The notes beneath the pieces were generated by a model. That model saw only the letters and a program-made list of their open reading frames with translations. It ran no database searches and was not told the DNA's origin. A stretch of 43,619 nt of DNA, from assembly GCA_030148915.1 (NCBI GenBank), contig JASBSN010000030.1:1-43619 (forward strand), given 5' to 3'. Source of the DNA: Thiogranum sp. (lineage in GTDB: Bacteria > Pseudomonadota > Gammaproteobacteria > DSM-19610). The translations under genes and the position numbers were made by a program. Of this stretch, positions 1-7,986 are shown in pieces. Within the stretch, counting starts at the first letter, position 1. The number at the start of each line of letters is the position of its first letter.

Positions 1-1
1 T

Positions 2-784
2 AGCGAGGCCCAGGCCGCCTTCGGCAACGGCACGGTCTATATGGAGAAGTTCCTCGAGACCCCGCGCCACATCGAATTCCAGGTGCTGGCCGACGGCGAG
101 GGGGGCGCTATTCACCTGGGTGAGCGCGACTGCTCCATGCAGCGTCGCCACCAGAAAGTGGTGGAAGAGGCGCCGGCGCTGGGCATTACGCCCGAGCAGC
201 GGGCCGCCATGGGCGAGCGTTGCGCCGAGGCCTGCCGGCAGATGAAGTACCGCGGCGCCGGCACGTTCGAGTTCCTGTTTCAGGACGGCGAGTTCTACTT
301 TATTGAAATGAACACCCGCGTGCAGGTCGAGCACCCGGTCACCGAGATGATCACCGGTGTGGATATAGTCAGGGAACAATTGCTGATCGCGGCCGGCGAA
401 GGCCTGTCCTATACCCAGGACGAGATCCACTGGACCGGGCACGCTGTCGAATGCCGCATCAACGCCGAGGATGCCAAGACCTTCATGCCGTCGCCAGGGA
501 CTATCACCCAGTATCACGCGCCGGGCGGCCCCGGTATTCGCGTCGACACGCACATCTATAACGGTTACGCCGTACCACCTTATTATGATTCCATGATCGC
601 CAAGCTGATCGCTTACGGCGACAGCCGCGCCTCGGCGCTGGCGCGCATGCGCGGCGCACTGGCCGAAATCGTCATCGACGGCATCCGCACCAACATCGCC
701 CTGCACCAGGATATCTGCAGCGACGCCGCCTTCATCGCCGGCGGCACGGATATTCATTATCTGGAGAAAAAGCTGGGTTTGTAG
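2..784 (+). CDS. accC: Biotin carboxylase subunit of acetyl-CoA carboxylase (5' end outside window)
   Basis: This is the C-terminal 260 residues of biotin carboxylase, which carboxylates biotin on AccB with ATP and bicarbonate in the first committed step of fatty-acid synthesis. The frame is open from base 2, so the start lies upstream of the window; the Escherichia coli protein is 449 residues. Visible features are the ATP-grasp motif [14 protein letters not shown] starting near fragment residue 102, the sequence [17 protein letters not shown], and the C-terminal biotin-carboxylase domain with [11 protein letters not shown] and [16 protein letters not shown]. It ends in HYLEKKLGL like other AccC proteins. 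In related genomes prmA follows directly; here 1.8 kb of accessory DNA intervenes. The identification is secure. Confidence 0.97.
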   Translation, partial: SEAQAAFGNGTVYMEKFLETPRHIEFQVLADGEGGAIHLGERDCSMQRRHQKVVEEAPALGITPEQRAAMGERCAEACRQMKYRGAGTFEFLFQDGEFYFIEMNTRVQVEHPVTEMITGVDIVREQLLIAAGEGLSYTQDEIHWTGHAVECRINAEDAKTFMPSPGTITQYHAPGGPGIRVDTHIYNGYAVPPYYDSMIAKLIAYGDSRASALARMRGALAEIVIDGIRTNIALHQDICSDAAFIAGGTDIHYLEKKLGL

Positions 785-834
785 GAACCTGGCGTGGCTA
801 TGCTCCGGGGTGTATAAACCACCATTATAGGGCT

Positions 835-966
835 AAGGAAACTGATTAATTCATTAACCGTCATTCTAATTCATTAACCGTCATTCTGGCGTAGGCCAGA
901 ATCCAGGGGTTTCACCAGAATCCAGTGGTTTCAACAACCTGGATACCGGCCTGCGCCGGTATGAGG
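835..966. repeat. Dispersed palindromic repeat, expanded copy
   Basis: This belongs to a repeat family seen at four places in the window. Typical copies start near AGGAARCGCTGATTAATTC, continue with CGTCATTCYGGCGCAGGCCRG, and end with the inverted form of that palindrome (GGCCTGCGCCGG). This copy carries two internal tandem duplications: a 20-bp unit at 847-866 and 867-886 (identical), and a 19-bp unit at 896-914 and 915-933 (one difference). No open reading frame is supported. Such palindromes are common in Proteobacteria and behave like small non-autonomous or REP-like repeats; that assignment is by resemblance only. Confidence 0.8.
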
Positions 967-1032
967 GCTTGATCAGTATTTTCTTATGTCCTTAAAAACA
1001 ACCGGAAGGCGATCCGTACAGCGGCGGGCAGC

Positions 1033-1263
1033 ATGAACGATTATCGCGAACGCATAACTATCGAACCGGGGAAACGGGGGGGTAAGCCCTGCATTCGTTC
1101 CATGCGGATCACCGTTTATGACGTGCTGGACTGGTTGGCCGCCGGCATGAGTGAGGCGGAGATTCTGGAGCAATATCTTGAACTGTCGCAGGATGACATC
1201 CGCGCCTGCCTGGCCTTTGCGGCCAATCGAGAACACCAGTTATCGACAATTGTCCCGGCTTGA
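1033..1263 (+). CDS. DUF433-family antitoxin-like protein
   Basis: A 76-residue protein of the DUF433 (VapB-type/Mut7-C-associated) family. The family pattern is visible: ITIEPGKRGGKPCIRSMRITVYDVLDWLAAGMSE, a winged-helix-like small domain, then ILEQYLELSQDDIRACLAFA. DUF433 genes usually sit directly upstream of a DUF5615 PIN-like toxin and are taken to be antitoxins. Here no intact toxin follows. Only a short out-of-frame vestige beginning MKLLFE overlaps the stop codon, see the next entry. No strong ribosome site is seen; GGCGGGC about 5 nt upstream is weak. It lies between dispersed repeats and an ATPase gene, in DNA that interrupts the accC-prmA neighbourhood, which suggests acquisition by transfer. 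Confidence 0.8.
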   Translation: MNDYRERITIEPGKRGGKPCIRSMRITVYDVLDWLAAGMSEAEILEQYLELSQDDIRACLAFAANREHQLSTIVPA

Positions 1264-1295
1264 AGCTGCTGTTTGAAGATGCAGCCGATCGATAA
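1260..1295 (+). pseudogene. Vestige of a DUF5615 (PIN-like) toxin 5' end
   Basis: A TTG codon overlapping the DUF433 stop codon (TTGA) opens a frame reading M/L-K-L-L-F-E-D-A-A-D-R followed by a stop. DUF5615 toxins typically begin MKLLFD.N and overlap their DUF433 partner in this way. The match is short, about five residues, so chance is possible, but position, frame offset and sequence all agree with a deleted toxin gene. The rest of the toxin is absent; the next 58 bases hold only the promoter of the ATPase gene. Confidence 0.4.
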
Positions 1296-1318
1296 GGTTA
1301 GTTAGGAGCGGAAAACCC

Positions 1319-1347
1319 TTGCAGATCGGTGATTGTATCACTAATAT
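1319..1347 (+). promoter_or_regulatory. Candidate promoter of the ATPase gene
   Basis: TTGCAG (1319-1324), a 17-base spacer and TAATAT (1342-1347). The -10 box ends 6 nt before the ATG at 1354, so transcription would start at or next to the start codon. The boxes match consensus only moderately (3/6 and 4/6). AAGG at 1350-1353 abuts the ATG and is too close for a normal Shine-Dalgarno. Confidence 0.4.
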
Positions 1348-1353
1348 GCAAGG

Positions 1354-2595
1354 ATGAAATACAAAGAACGTCTCTTGACCGCCCGTCTGCAACGGCTGGT
1401 CCAGACTTTCCCTGTGGTGGTCATTAGTGGTGCCCGCCAAGTTGGGAAGAGCACACTGCTCGATCACGTATTCCCTGCAAATACCGACTGCGTGGTGTTC
1501 GACCCCGTCGTCGATGTCGAGAATGCCCGCGAGGATCCCGACCTATTCCTGGATAATCATCCACGCGCGCCGCTGTTGCTCGATGAAATTCAATATGCGC
1601 CAGAGCTGGTGGCCGCCATCAAGCGCCGCGTCGACCAGAATCGCCAGGCCGGGCAGTTCGTGCTGACCGGTTCGCAACAGTGGGAGGTGATGAAATCGCT
1701 GGCCGAGAGTCTTGCCGGCCGGGCTGTGTTCCTGACGTTGGACGGCTTCAGTCTGGCAGAAATGAGCGGTCAGGTGGACGGTCCCGGGTGGCTGGCTTCA
1801 TGGTTGGAAAATCCGTGGGAGTTTGCTTACGGCGAGGGCGGCTTGGTGAGGATGGAACACACGCTCTACGAAACGCTTTGGCGCGGATTTTTGCCGGACG
1901 CGACTACGTTACCCATCGAGACAGTGGCTGATTTTTATGCGGCCTATACCAAAACCTATGTTGAGCGGGATGTCCGCTTGCTGGCGGACGTCTCGGAATG
2001 GCAGACATTCAGCCGCTTTATTCGGCTTGCCGCGGCACTGACCGCCCAGGAAATGAATTACAGTCAGCTCGGCCGCGAAATCGGTATCGCACCCCAAACG
2101 GCGCGACGCTGGCTCGATATGCTCAAGGCCACCTTTCAGTGGTTTGACGTTCCGGCGTTCTCCGGTAACAACATCAAGCGCGTTAGCGGCAAGCCCAAGG
2201 GCTTTGTCGCCGACACGGGCTTTGCCTGTGCCGCGCAGCTGATTTCATCGCCTGCCGCCCTGGCGGGGCACCCGATGTTGGGCGCCTTGTTTGAAACGGC
2301 GGTTTTCGCCGAAATACGCAAGCAAAGTGCCTTGTTGTCCCCGGCGCCACAAATCTACCACTGGCGTTCCGCCGGCGGGGCCGAGGTCGATCTCTTGCTT
2401 GAGCGCGACGGCAAGCTGTTTCCCATTGAGGTCAAGGTCAAAAGCCAACCCGGCCCGCGCGATGCACGCGGCATCAGGGCGCTGCGCGACAGTTACCCGG
2501 ACAGAGATATTCAGCCGGGCCTGGTCCTCGCGCCGACGCAAAAATCACTGAGATTGTCGGATCAGGTTTGGGCCATGCCGTGGAATACCCGATAG
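1354..2595 (+). CDS. AAA family ATPase with DUF4143 / nuclease-like C-terminal domain
   Basis: A 413-residue protein of the ATP-binding AAA_14 + DUF4143 family. Walker A is GARQVGKST at residues 26-34 and Walker B is LLLDEIQ at 74-80, with a sensor-like LTGSQQ downstream. The middle holds a winged-helix-like stretch (YSQLGREIGIAPQTARRWLD). The C-terminal part has a PD-(D/E)XK-like pattern: D346 in AEVDLLLE, then E359 and K361 in PIEVKVK. Members are widespread, patchily distributed and of unknown function; they are usually solitary accessory genes. It is inserted between accC and prmA, next to a broken toxin-antitoxin module and repeats, consistent with horizontal gain. The start is supported by the promoter placed just upstream. 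Confidence 0.88.
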   Translation: MKYKERLLTARLQRLVQTFPVVVISGARQVGKSTLLDHVFPANTDCVVFDPVVDVENAREDPDLFLDNHPRAPLLLDEIQYAPELVAAIKRRVDQNRQAGQFVLTGSQQWEVMKSLAESLAGRAVFLTLDGFSLAEMSGQVDGPGWLASWLENPWEFAYGEGGLVRMEHTLYETLWRGFLPDATTLPIETVADFYAAYTKTYVERDVRLLADVSEWQTFSRFIRLAAALTAQEMNYSQLGREIGIAPQTARRWLDMLKATFQWFDVPAFSGNNIKRVSGKPKGFVADTGFACAAQLISSPAALAGHPMLGALFETAVFAEIRKQSALLSPAPQIYHWRSAGGAEVDLLLERDGKLFPIEVKVKSQPGPRDARGIRALRDSYPDRDIQPGLVLAPTQKSLRLSDQVWAMPWNTR

Positions 2596-2613
2596 GCCGG
2601 AGCGGTTGACAAT

Positions 2614-3513
2614 ATGACCTGGCAGCAACTTACCCTTGAAGCCGGCGACGTCGAGCCGGAGCGCCTGTCGAGCTTCTTTGAAGAGCACGGGGCGCTGTCG
2701 GTGACCCTGGTCGACGCCGCCGACCAGCCCTTGTACGAACCCGATCCCGGCACCACACCCTTGTGGGCCACTACCCGGATCACCGCGCTGTTCGATCAGG
2801 GTGTCGATCTGGCGGCGCTCAGAGACGCGCTGGCGGCGCGCTTCGGCGCCGCGCTGGCCGCGCAACTGAGCGCTTCAACCCTCGACGACCAGGACTGGGA
2901 GCGGGCCTGGCTGGATCAATTCCAGCCTATGCGTTTCGGTGACCACTTGTGGATCTGCCCGGCCGGACAGCGGCCCGAGGCCGCTCCCGGGCAGGTGCTG
3001 ATCGACCTCGACCCAGGGCTGGCTTTCGGTACCGGCACCCACCCGACCACGGCCTTGTGTCTGGCCTGGCTCGATCGCCACCGGCCACAGGGTCTTGAGG
3101 TGTTGGACTATGGTTGCGGTTCCGGTGTGCTGGCGATCGCTGCGCTCAAGCTGGGCGCGGCCGCCGCCGTGGGGGTGGACATTGACCCACAGGCATTGTG
3201 GGCCAGTGCCGAGAATGCCGCGCGTAATCAGGTCGACGGGCGGCTGGTCACCCATCTGCCGGACGCTTTGCCCGAACGGCACTATGATGTGTTATTGGCC
3301 AACATCCTCGCCAACCCGCTGATCGCACTGGCGCCCAAGCTCGCCGGGCGGGTCAGGCCGGGCGGTCGACTGGTGCTCTCGGGCATCCTCGCCGCGCAGG
3401 CCGAGGCCGTCCAGCAGGCTTATACCGCCTGGTATGATTTCTCCGCGCCGGCCGAGCAGGACGGTTGGGTCCGGCTTCAGGCGATACGCCGTCCGGCCGC
3501 TGATACGCTTTGA
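2614..3513 (+). CDS. prmA: Ribosomal protein L11 methyltransferase
   Basis: A 299-residue SAM-dependent methyltransferase that trimethylates lysines and the N-terminus of ribosomal protein L11 in the cytoplasm. The N-terminal L11-recognition domain occupies about residues 1-55. The Rossmann methyltransferase domain has DPGLAFGTGTHPTT followed by motif I DYGCGSG at 165-171, VGVDID, and the substrate motif LLANILANPL. Length agrees with E. coli PrmA (293). Synteny with accC upstream and dusB-fis downstream is typical of gammaproteobacteria. It begins 18 bases after the ATPase stop, so the inserted genes may now share or supply its transcript. Confidence 0.97.
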   Translation: MTWQQLTLEAGDVEPERLSSFFEEHGALSVTLVDAADQPLYEPDPGTTPLWATTRITALFDQGVDLAALRDALAARFGAALAAQLSASTLDDQDWERAWLDQFQPMRFGDHLWICPAGQRPEAAPGQVLIDLDPGLAFGTGTHPTTALCLAWLDRHRPQGLEVLDYGCGSGVLAIAALKLGAAAAVGVDIDPQALWASAENAARNQVDGRLVTHLPDALPERHYDVLLANILANPLIALAPKLAGRVRPGGRLVLSGILAAQAEAVQQAYTAWYDFSAPAEQDGWVRLQAIRRPAADTL

Positions 3514-3544
3514 TCAACAACGGGAAATGACTGGCAGGGAATCC

Positions 3545-4618
3545 ATGTACGTCGCTTGTCCTTCGTGTAAATCGCTGTATTCGATTACCGCTGCACAATT
3601 AAGCGCCGCTGGCGGTCAAGTGCGGTGCGCTCAGTGCCAGACCGTGTTCAATGCGTTGGAGGCGGTGTTCGACACGCCGCAGCAGGCGTTGGCCTATGAG
3701 CACGCCGTGCGCGAGGACGTCGCACAGGAGATAGACGAACTGGTCGGTCGCGCACTTGACCAAGTGTCGGGTATCGCAGAGATTCATCGTGGGGAGTCGC
3801 AGCCAGACGGTGACCGTTCAGCCGGTCAGCAGCCGGAGGTGGAGCCGCAGGGCGGGCCTGATGCTGCTGCCCCGGAGCAAAGCGGCGCGACAGCGGATGC
3901 CGGCCTGGATATCGAGAGCTTGGAGGCCGCTGCCGCGGAAGCAGCAGGGGCTTCCGGTGACACGCTCACTACCGGCGAGACGCTGGCCGACGACCTGCGG
4001 TGGATTGACTCGTGCGCCGATGCCGATCATTACGCCCAGCCCGTTGGCGCGGAATTCGTCGCAGCGCAAGTCAGTGACGAAGGCGATGTCGATGTCGATA
4101 TGTCGGATGGACTCCTGTTGCACCCTATGTGTTTTGCAGACCCGCCAGAGCCGCGCACTCACTGGTGGGCGATCGCTGCCGGGCTGTTGTTGACCGTCAC
4201 GTTGCTGGCGCAATACGCCTGGTGGGATCGCAATCGTCTGGCGCAGATCAGCGCGCTGCGCCCGGCACTCGATTGGCTCTGCCGCCCCATCGACTGCAAC
4301 CTGCCGTTGCGTCACGATATTGCCAAGGTAGAAATGGTAGAGCGTGAAGTGCGTGACCACCCCAACGTCAAAGACGCTTTGCTGGTGAGTGCGGCATTCA
4401 TTAATCGTGCCGTTTATCCTCAGGCCTACCCGGTGTTGCAGATTGCATTCTCCGATATTTCCGGTACGCCCTTGGCGGTGCGGCGTTTTATGCCCGAAGA
4501 GTATCTGCACGGTAAAAACCCGCGCCGCGGCATGGCCCCCGGTGAACAGACACTGGTGCTTCTGGAAGTCGTCGATCCCGGGGAGCGCGCGGTCTCCTTT
4601 CAGTTCGACTTTATGTAG
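3545..4618 (+). CDS. Zinc-ribbon and DUF3426 domain membrane protein
   Basis: A 357-residue protein with an MJ0042-type zinc ribbon at the N-terminus (C5-P-S-C8 and C28-A-Q-C31), a long acidic, low-complexity linker, one transmembrane segment around residues 203-225 (AIAAGLLLTVTLLAQYAWW), and a C-terminal DUF3426 domain. The topology suggests a cytoplasmic zinc ribbon and a periplasmic C-terminus. The start at 3545 is chosen because GGCAGGGA lies just upstream; an in-frame ATG at 3527 would add MTGRES and lacks a ribosome site. Proteins of this type commonly sit between prmA and dusB in non-enteric gammaproteobacteria. Molecular function is not known. Confidence 0.9.
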   Translation: MYVACPSCKSLYSITAAQLSAAGGQVRCAQCQTVFNALEAVFDTPQQALAYEHAVREDVAQEIDELVGRALDQVSGIAEIHRGESQPDGDRSAGQQPEVEPQGGPDAAAPEQSGATADAGLDIESLEAAAAEAAGASGDTLTTGETLADDLRWIDSCADADHYAQPVGAEFVAAQVSDEGDVDVDMSDGLLLHPMCFADPPEPRTHWWAIAAGLLLTVTLLAQYAWWDRNRLAQISALRPALDWLCRPIDCNLPLRHDIAKVEMVEREVRDHPNVKDALLVSAAFINRAVYPQAYPVLQIAFSDISGTPLAVRRFMPEEYLHGKNPRRGMAPGEQTLVLLEVVDPGERAVSFQFDFM

Positions 4619-4814
4619 TCGATGTCACAGGCGGAGAAATTATTCCGCGCCGTGTCAACTGCTTCGGCAGACATTCCAGCCTATAAATAAAGCACTTCGC
4701 GTGGTTTTCATGTGCGTGAAAAAAATCCTTGTCAAGACTTTTCCCAAAGCAATTCTGGGCGTATGATTGGCCGCCTTTCCCTTCGTAATTTAATTGAGGA
4801 GCTCTTTGCGCCAC

Positions 4815-5804
4815 ATGCAGATCGGTCCTTACAAGTTACGTAATCGTTTGGTGCTTGCACCCATGGCGGGCGTGACCGACAGACCGTTCAGGCAACTGTG
4901 CAAAGCGATGGGGGCCGGACTGGCTGTATCGGAAATGGTGTCGTCCAACGCGGCATTATGGGGCAGCCCTCAGACCCTTCGCAGAATGAACCACGAGGGA
5001 GAAGTGGAACCCCGCACGGTGCAGATAGCCGGTGCCGACCCAGAAATGATGGCCGCCGCGGCGCGCTTCAATGTGCAGCGCGGCGCCCAGATCATCGACA
5101 TCAATATGGGTTGTCCGGCCAAGAAAGTCTGCAATGTCATGGCGGGTTCCGCCTTGTTGCGCAATGAACACCTGGTCAGGCGGATCCTCGATGCAGTGGT
5201 GGCCGCCGTCGATGTGCCGGTGACACTCAAGCTTCGTACCGGCTGGGATCCCGAACAGCGCAATGCCCTGGCGGTGGCGCTGATCGCCGAACAGGCGGGC
5301 GTGCAGGCATTGGCCGTGCACGGGCGCACACGCGCCTGCGGGTACGCTGGCGAAGCCGAATACCAGACCATTCGCGACGTAAAACAGGCCGTCTCGGTGC
5401 CGGTGATCGCCAATGGCGATATCACCCACCCAGAGAAGGCACGGCAGGTACTGGAGATGACGGGCGCCGACGCGGTCATGATCGGTCGCGCGGCACAAGG
5501 ACGACCCTGGATATTCCGGGAAATTGAACATTACTTGTCCACGGGGCAGTTGTTGGCGCAGCCCGGGGCACAGGAGATACGCACCATTATGATCGAACAT
5601 ATTAATAATTTATATAAGTTTTATGGTGAGTACACGGGAGTGCGGGTGGCGCGCAAGCACATCGGCTGGTACAGCAAGGGCCAGCGCGACGGTGCCGAGT
5701 TTCGCCGGCAGGTCAACGGGGCTGAAAATTCCTCGCAACAAATGGCCCTTATTCACAATTATTTCGAACGCCAGTCCCACCGCGCCACGGAGCTGGCCGC
5801 ATGA
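4815..5804 (+). CDS. dusB: tRNA-dihydrouridine synthase B
   Basis: A 329-residue FMN-dependent enzyme that reduces uridine to dihydrouridine in the tRNA D-loop. It shows the TIM-barrel start APMAGVTDRPFR, the catalytic loop NMGCPAKKV with Cys100 as the general acid, and VPVIANGDI and GADAVMIGRAAQGRPWIF for phosphate binding. The ATG at 4815 gives an N-terminus aligned with E. coli DusB (MRIGQYQLRN...). TTG codons at 4794 and 4806 are in frame; the Shine-Dalgarno GAGGAG (4796-4801) is 13 nt from the ATG and only 4 nt from TTG 4806, so the start is not certain. It overlaps fis by 4 bases, the classic dusB-fis operon. Confidence 0.95.
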   Translation: MQIGPYKLRNRLVLAPMAGVTDRPFRQLCKAMGAGLAVSEMVSSNAALWGSPQTLRRMNHEGEVEPRTVQIAGADPEMMAAAARFNVQRGAQIIDINMGCPAKKVCNVMAGSALLRNEHLVRRILDAVVAAVDVPVTLKLRTGWDPEQRNALAVALIAEQAGVQALAVHGRTRACGYAGEAEYQTIRDVKQAVSVPVIANGDITHPEKARQVLEMTGADAVMIGRAAQGRPWIFREIEHYLSTGQLLAQPGAQEIRTIMIEHINNLYKFYGEYTGVRVARKHIGWYSKGQRDGAEFRRQVNGAENSSQQMALIHNYFERQSHRATELAA

Positions 5805-6094
5805 GTGCGCTGGCTTCGGTTCACAGCGGCCAGGAAGCCCGTCTGCTGGTGGCACAGGAGCGCCGTAAACAACCCTTGCGCGCCTCTGTGCAGTCGGCGC
5901 TGGAGCTGTTTTTTCGCGACCTCGAAGGGCATGATGCCGAAGGGGTCTACGATATGGTGATCGGCCAGGTCGAGCAGGCGATGCTGGAAAGTATCATGCA
6001 GCACACGCGCAGCAACCAGACGCGCGCCGCCGAGGTGCTGGGCATCAATCGCAGTACGTTACGCAAAAAGCTCAAACTGCACGGTATGCTGTAG
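5801..6094 (+). CDS. fis: Nucleoid-associated regulator Fis
   Basis: A 97-residue homodimeric DNA-bending protein controlling rRNA and growth-phase transcription, recombination and chromosome structure; the E. coli protein has 98 residues. The C-terminal helix-turn-helix is clear (NQTRAAEVLGINRSTLRKKL, about residues 72-91), with the LELFFRDLEG segment before it. The N-terminal arm is longer and less conserved than in enterics. Its ATG overlaps the dusB stop (ATGA), so it is translationally coupled. Dispersed repeats begin directly downstream and no clear intrinsic terminator was seen. Confidence 0.96.
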   Translation: MSALASVHSGQEARLLVAQERRKQPLRASVQSALELFFRDLEGHDAEGVYDMVIGQVEQAMLESIMQHTRSNQTRAAEVLGINRSTLRKKLKLHGML

Positions 6095-6106
6095 CTTATT
6101 CGTCAG

Positions 6107-6190
6107 GGAAACGCTGAGTCGAGCCATGTGCTGGGTGCTGTCCCGGAGGGAGCAAAGACCTGGATACCGGAACAAGTGCGGTATGACGGC
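6107..6190. repeat. Dispersed palindromic repeat, partial copy
   Basis: This partial copy begins with the family left end GGGAAACGCTGA (near 6107) and contains a degenerate palindrome at 6158-6189 (CTGGATACCGG...GCGGTATGACGG). It resembles the right half of the copy at 6219-6335. It is non-coding and lies between fis and purH. Confidence 0.6.
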
Positions 6191-6218
6191 TTGTCAGAGC
6201 TTGCTTAATCTCACTTTT

Positions 6219-6335
6219 AAGGAGACGCTGATTAATTCTACATCGGTTATTTCCACCCCGTCATTCCGGCGCAGGCCGGAATCCATCCATGCTGAGCAAA
6301 ACCCTGGATGCCGGAACAAGTCCGGCATGACGAAT
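6219..6335. repeat. Dispersed palindromic repeat, full copy
   Basis: The left end is AAGGAGACGCTGATTAATTC, followed by CCGTCATTCCGGCGCAGGCC and a right-end palindrome at 6302-6333. The 32-bp right end is identical, in inverted orientation, to 13485-13516. It lies upstream of purH, ending about 40 bases before the start codon, so it probably sits in or near the purH leader. Confidence 0.75.
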
Positions 6336-6375
6336 TAAGCAAGCTGTTCCCCGTCTTTGTCCTCAGGTGTTTATC

Positions 6376-7938
6376 ATGTCAGTCATTCAGCGCGCGCTGA
6401 TCAGCGTTTCCGACAAAACCGGTATTGTGGCGTTTGCGCAGCAATTGCACGCCGCCGGTGTCGAGATACTTTCCACCGGGGGCACGGCGAAACTGCTGGC
6501 CGAGCATGCCCTGCCGGTGATCGAAGTCTCGGACCACACCGGCTTCCCCGAAATGATGGCGGGAAGGGTCAAAACACTGCACCCGAAAATTCACGGCGGT
6601 ATTCTTGGTCGCCGCGGCATCGACGAGGCGGTGATGCAGGCCAATGGCATAGCGGCCATCGACATGGTAGTGGTCAATCTCTATCCCTTCGAGCAGACGG
6701 TTGCGCGGCCCGATTGCGACCTGGAAACGGCGATTGAAAATATCGATATTGGCGGGCCGACGCTGATTCGTGCCGCGGCCAAGAACCATGCAGCGGTCAC
6801 CGTCATTGTCGACAGCGCCGATTATGCGCAGGTGCTGGAGGAAATGGCCGCCAATGAGGGCGGTGTAACTGCGCCGACACGTTTTCGCCTGGCCGTTAAA
6901 ACCTTCGAGCATACGGCGCGCTATGACGGCGCTATCGCCAATTATCTGGGCGCGCTGACGCCGCAGGGCGACAAGCAGGCGTTTCCACAGACGCTGAGTT
7001 TGCAGTACCAAAAAGTCCAGGGCATGCGCTACGGTGAGAACCCGCACCAGCGCGCGGCCTTTTACACGGAACACGGCGCCGCCGAGGCCTCGGTGGCGAC
7101 AGCCCGCCAGCTGCAGGGCAAGGAGCTGTCCTACAATAATGTCGCCGACACCGATGCGGCGCTGGAATGCGTCAAACAGTTCGACGGGCAATGCGCCTGC
7201 GTCATTGTCAAACACGCCAACCCGTGCGGCGTCGCGCTGGGCGACAGCCTGCTGCAGGCCTATGGGCGCGCCTACAGCACCGATCCGGAATCGGCCTTTG
7301 GCGGTATTATCGCCTTCAACGGCGAACTGGATGCCGCCACGGCACGCGCCATTATCGATCGCCAGTTTGTCGAAGTGATTATCGCGCCGGCTGTTGAACA
7401 GGCCGCGCTGACCTTGCTGGCGGCGAAGAAAAATGTGCGTGTACTGGCGTGCGGCGACTGGCCGGCGAGCGCCGCGGCGCGATTGGATTTTAAACGTGTC
7501 AATGGCGGTCTGCTGGTGCAGGACGCCGACCTCGCCTTGGTTGAAGACACCCGGGTGGTTACGCATCGGATGCCCAGCGAAGCGCAGATGCGCGACTTGC
7601 TCTTCAGCTGGCGGGTCGCCAAGTTTGTCAAATCCAACGCCATTGTCTACGCCAGAGACACGATGACCGTCGGCGTCGGCGCCGGGCAGATGAGCCGCGT
7701 CAACAGTGCCCGCATTGCCGCGGTCAAGGCCGAGCAGGCGGGCCTGGCGGTGCCGGGTTCGGTGATGGCCTCCGATGCCTTCTTCCCCTTTCGCGACGGC
7801 ATCGACCAGGCCGCTCAGGCCGGCATCCGCGCCGTGATCCAGCCGGGCGGCTCAATGCGTGACGAAGAGACCATTGCCGCCGCCAATGAGCACGGCATGA
7901 CGATGGTGTTCACCGGTATGCGCCACTTCCGCCATTAG
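6376..7938 (+). CDS. purH: Bifunctional AICAR formyltransferase / IMP cyclohydrolase
   Basis: A 520-residue enzyme for the last two steps of IMP synthesis: formylation of AICAR with 10-formyl-tetrahydrofolate, then ring closure. The N-terminal MGS-like cyclohydrolase domain shows [17 protein letters not shown] and [15 protein letters not shown]. The C-terminal AICARFT domain shows KHANPCGVA (from about K279), [22 protein letters not shown] and the ending [12 protein letters not shown] 6376 is preferred over an in-frame GTG at 6367, because CAGG upstream then serves as a weak ribosome site and the N-terminus matches the family. It is followed by purD after 48 bases; the pair is probably co-transcribed. 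Confidence 0.97.
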   Translation: MSVIQRALISVSDKTGIVAFAQQLHAAGVEILSTGGTAKLLAEHALPVIEVSDHTGFPEMMAGRVKTLHPKIHGGILGRRGIDEAVMQANGIAAIDMVVVNLYPFEQTVARPDCDLETAIENIDIGGPTLIRAAAKNHAAVTVIVDSADYAQVLEEMAANEGGVTAPTRFRLAVKTFEHTARYDGAIANYLGALTPQGDKQAFPQTLSLQYQKVQGMRYGENPHQRAAFYTEHGAAEASVATARQLQGKELSYNNVADTDAALECVKQFDGQCACVIVKHANPCGVALGDSLLQAYGRAYSTDPESAFGGIIAFNGELDAATARAIIDRQFVEVIIAPAVEQAALTLLAAKKNVRVLACGDWPASAAARLDFKRVNGGLLVQDADLALVEDTRVVTHRMPSEAQMRDLLFSWRVAKFVKSNAIVYARDTMTVGVGAGQMSRVNSARIAAVKAEQAGLAVPGSVMASDAFFPFRDGIDQAAQAGIRAVIQPGGSMRDEETIAAANEHGMTMVFTGMRHFRH

Positions 7939-7986
7939 CGTCAGGCGCACTGCGTAGGTATTGGCGTCCCGAGTAGAGCGAATCTT

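Noticed and set aside
4620-4660. A hairpin (GGCGGA...TCCGCGCC) after the DUF3426 gene as a terminator
   Set aside because: The stem is short and bulged, and no T-tract follows.
4729-4767. TTGTCA and TATGAT upstream of dusB-fis as a promoter
   Set aside because: The spacing is 27 bases, far from the 16-19 usable by sigma70. The TATGAT alone may still be a -10 box, but no -35 supports it.
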